A stretch of 6,386 bases of DNA from the NCBI GenBank assembly GCA_027075825.1, contig JALSZZ010000460.1, forward strand, positions 1 through 6,386, written 5' to 3'. Origin of the DNA: Mariprofundaceae bacterium. GTDB lineage: Bacteria; Pseudomonadota; Zetaproteobacteria; Mariprofundales; Mariprofundaceae. The notes under the pieces were generated by a model that saw only the letters and a list, made by a program, of their open reading frames with translations, was not told the DNA's origin and searched no databases. Both the position numbers and the translations under genes were made by a program. Shown here piece after piece: positions 5,472-6,386 of this stretch; within the stretch, counting starts at the first letter, position 1; every line of letters starts with the position of its first letter.

Positions 5472-5671
5472 ATATGAAGAATATCCTGCGATGCTTTGGC
5501 TGATATTTCCGAGGCATGGCGGATGGCCTCCAGTACGGAAGCATCAATGGCAGATTCAATCATCAGTTCCAGCGCGGCGAGTTGCTCATTGCCAATCGTC
5601 TGGCAGCATTCCTCGCCAATCTGCTGGCGAAAACGCCGGACAATTTGTGCAGCATGCTTGCTTTCGTTCAT
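5456..5671 (-). CDS. Small helical protein of unknown function, coupled to PPK2
   Basis: A 71-residue, mildly acidic, Ala/Ile/Glu-rich protein with no signal peptide or membrane segment. It is predicted by eye to be mostly helical: KHAAQIVRRFRQQIGEECCQ, then a turn at GNEQ, then a long amphipathic helix from LAALELMIE through about AERF. A Cys-Cys pair sits at residues 22-23. It is a real gene by its signals: ATG at 5671 overlaps the polyphosphate kinase stop as ATGA (5668-5671), and AGGAG lies about 8 nt upstream. I do not recognise the family. Translational coupling to PPK2 suggests equal dosage and perhaps a regulatory or granule-associated partner role, which is inference only. Confidence 0.8.
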   Translation of the reverse strand: MNESKHAAQIVRRFRQQIGEECCQTIGNEQLAALELMIESAIDASVLEAIRHASEISAKASQDILHIAERF

Positions 5672-6386
5672 CGTCCTGTCTCCTCAATATGCAGTATATC
5701 TGTGACCAGATGGTGCTCGCCTTTCTCATAAACCTGTGATGCACTGCCCACGATCAGCGGATCCGGGGGACAGGCGATGGTTTCGTTCTTGTCAGGGTAA
5801 TCCATCCGCGACAGGAAATGACGCATGCAGTTGATGCGGGCACGCTTCTTGTCGTCTGATTTAATCACCGTCCAGGGCGCATCATTGGTATCGGTGTAGA
5901 AAAACATGGCTTCCTTGGCCGCCGTGTAGTCATCCCATTTATCCAGGCTGGCGAGATCAACAGGGGAAAGCTTCCATTGCTTGAGCGGATCCACCTTGCG
6001 TGACTGAAAGCGACGAAATTGCTCCTCGCGGGAAACAGAAAACCAGTATTTGTAAAGAATGATGCCATCATTGGTCAGCATGCGCTCCAGTTGCGGGCAC
6101 TGGCGCATGAACTCCAGGTATTGCCGGGCTGAGCAAAAGCCCATGACGCGCTCAACACCGGCCCTGTTGTACCACGAACGATCAAAGAGCACCATTTCAC
6201 CGGCAGCAGGAAGATGCCCGATATAGCGCTGAAAATACCACTGGCCCATTTCGCGCTCACTGGGTTTCTCCAGTGCCACGACTCTTGCATGGCGAGGGTT
6301 GAGATGCTCCATGAAACGCTTGATGGTGCCACCCTTGCCCGCAGCGTCCCGCCCCTCAAACAGCATCAGCACACGCATGCCCTGCT
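5668..6386 (-). CDS. ppk2: Polyphosphate kinase 2, class I-like (5' end outside window)
   Basis: A cytoplasmic kinase of the PPK2 family that transfers phosphate between polyphosphate and nucleoside diphosphates, mainly forming GTP/ATP in class I enzymes. The frame stays open to the window edge, so 238 or more residues are seen and perhaps 30-60 N-terminal ones are missing. Numbering from the Met at 6378: Walker A GRDAAGKGGT (9-18), KPSERE (38-43), YFQRYIGHLPAAGE (48-61), Walker B/lid motif DRSWYNRAGVERVMGFC (66-82), VSREEQFRRFQSRKVDPLK (115-133), DKWDDYTAAKEAMF (146-159), and IKSDDKKRARINC (172-184). Single-domain organisation and these motifs match the Pseudomonas-type class I (TIGR03707) group. 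A C-terminal extension after about residue 198 (PPDPLIVGSASQVYEKGEHH) follows the core. It overlaps the next gene by 4 bp. All catalytic motifs in view are intact. Confidence 0.95.
   Translation of the reverse strand, partial: QGMRVLMLFEGRDAAGKGGTIKRFMEHLNPRHARVVALEKPSEREMGQWYFQRYIGHLPAAGEMVLFDRSWYNRAGVERVMGFCSARQYLEFMRQCPQLERMLTNDGIILYKYWFSVSREEQFRRFQSRKVDPLKQWKLSPVDLASLDKWDDYTAAKEAMFFYTDTNDAPWTVIKSDDKKRARINCMRHFLSRMDYPDKNETIACPPDPLIVGSASQVYEKGEHHLVTDILHIEETGR

Overview
The window looks like a chromosomal segment from a moderately GC-rich Proteobacterium, most likely a gammaproteobacterium. The evidence is good AGGAGG-type ribosome binding sites, several 4-bp start/stop overlaps, envelope proteins of Gram-negative type (beta-barrels ending in Phe), a class I-like PPK2, and an ECF sigma factor paired with a soluble zinc-type anti-sigma protein. 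I cannot name the genus. No tRNA, rRNA, insertion sequence, CRISPR array or phage gene is visible.

Almost everything is on the minus strand, so transcription runs from right to left. From the right edge: a 5'-truncated polyphosphate kinase 2 (5668-6386); a 71-residue helical protein overlapping it by ATGA; an AEC-family transporter; a 103-bp gap; then a tightly packed run of a membrane-anchored M23 peptidase, an ECF sigma factor, a zf-HC2 anti-sigma protein and a MoxR AAA+ ATPase. The M23 stop and the sigma start are 14 nt apart, and the other two junctions are 4-bp overlaps. After a 133-bp regulatory gap comes a two-gene unit: a secreted putative outer-membrane beta-barrel and a small secreted Gly/Thr-rich protein built on nested 45-bp and 15-bp tandem repeats. 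The left edge holds the 3' end of a plus-strand gene that converges on this unit. The convergence point carries a hairpin of 9-bp repeats followed by a strong intrinsic terminator.

Together the genes suggest cell-envelope homeostasis. A sigma/anti-sigma switch is translationally coupled to a MoxR chaperone-like ATPase and follows a periplasmic cell-wall hydrolase, with surface proteins downstream. The polyphosphate kinase and AEC transporter form a separate metabolic/transport block. The parts most worth a second look are the sigma/anti-sigma/MoxR operon, which lacks the usual DUF58/VWA partners; the coupled beta-barrel/repeat-protein pair; the unknown protein fused by overlap to PPK2; and the 9-bp repeat hairpin.
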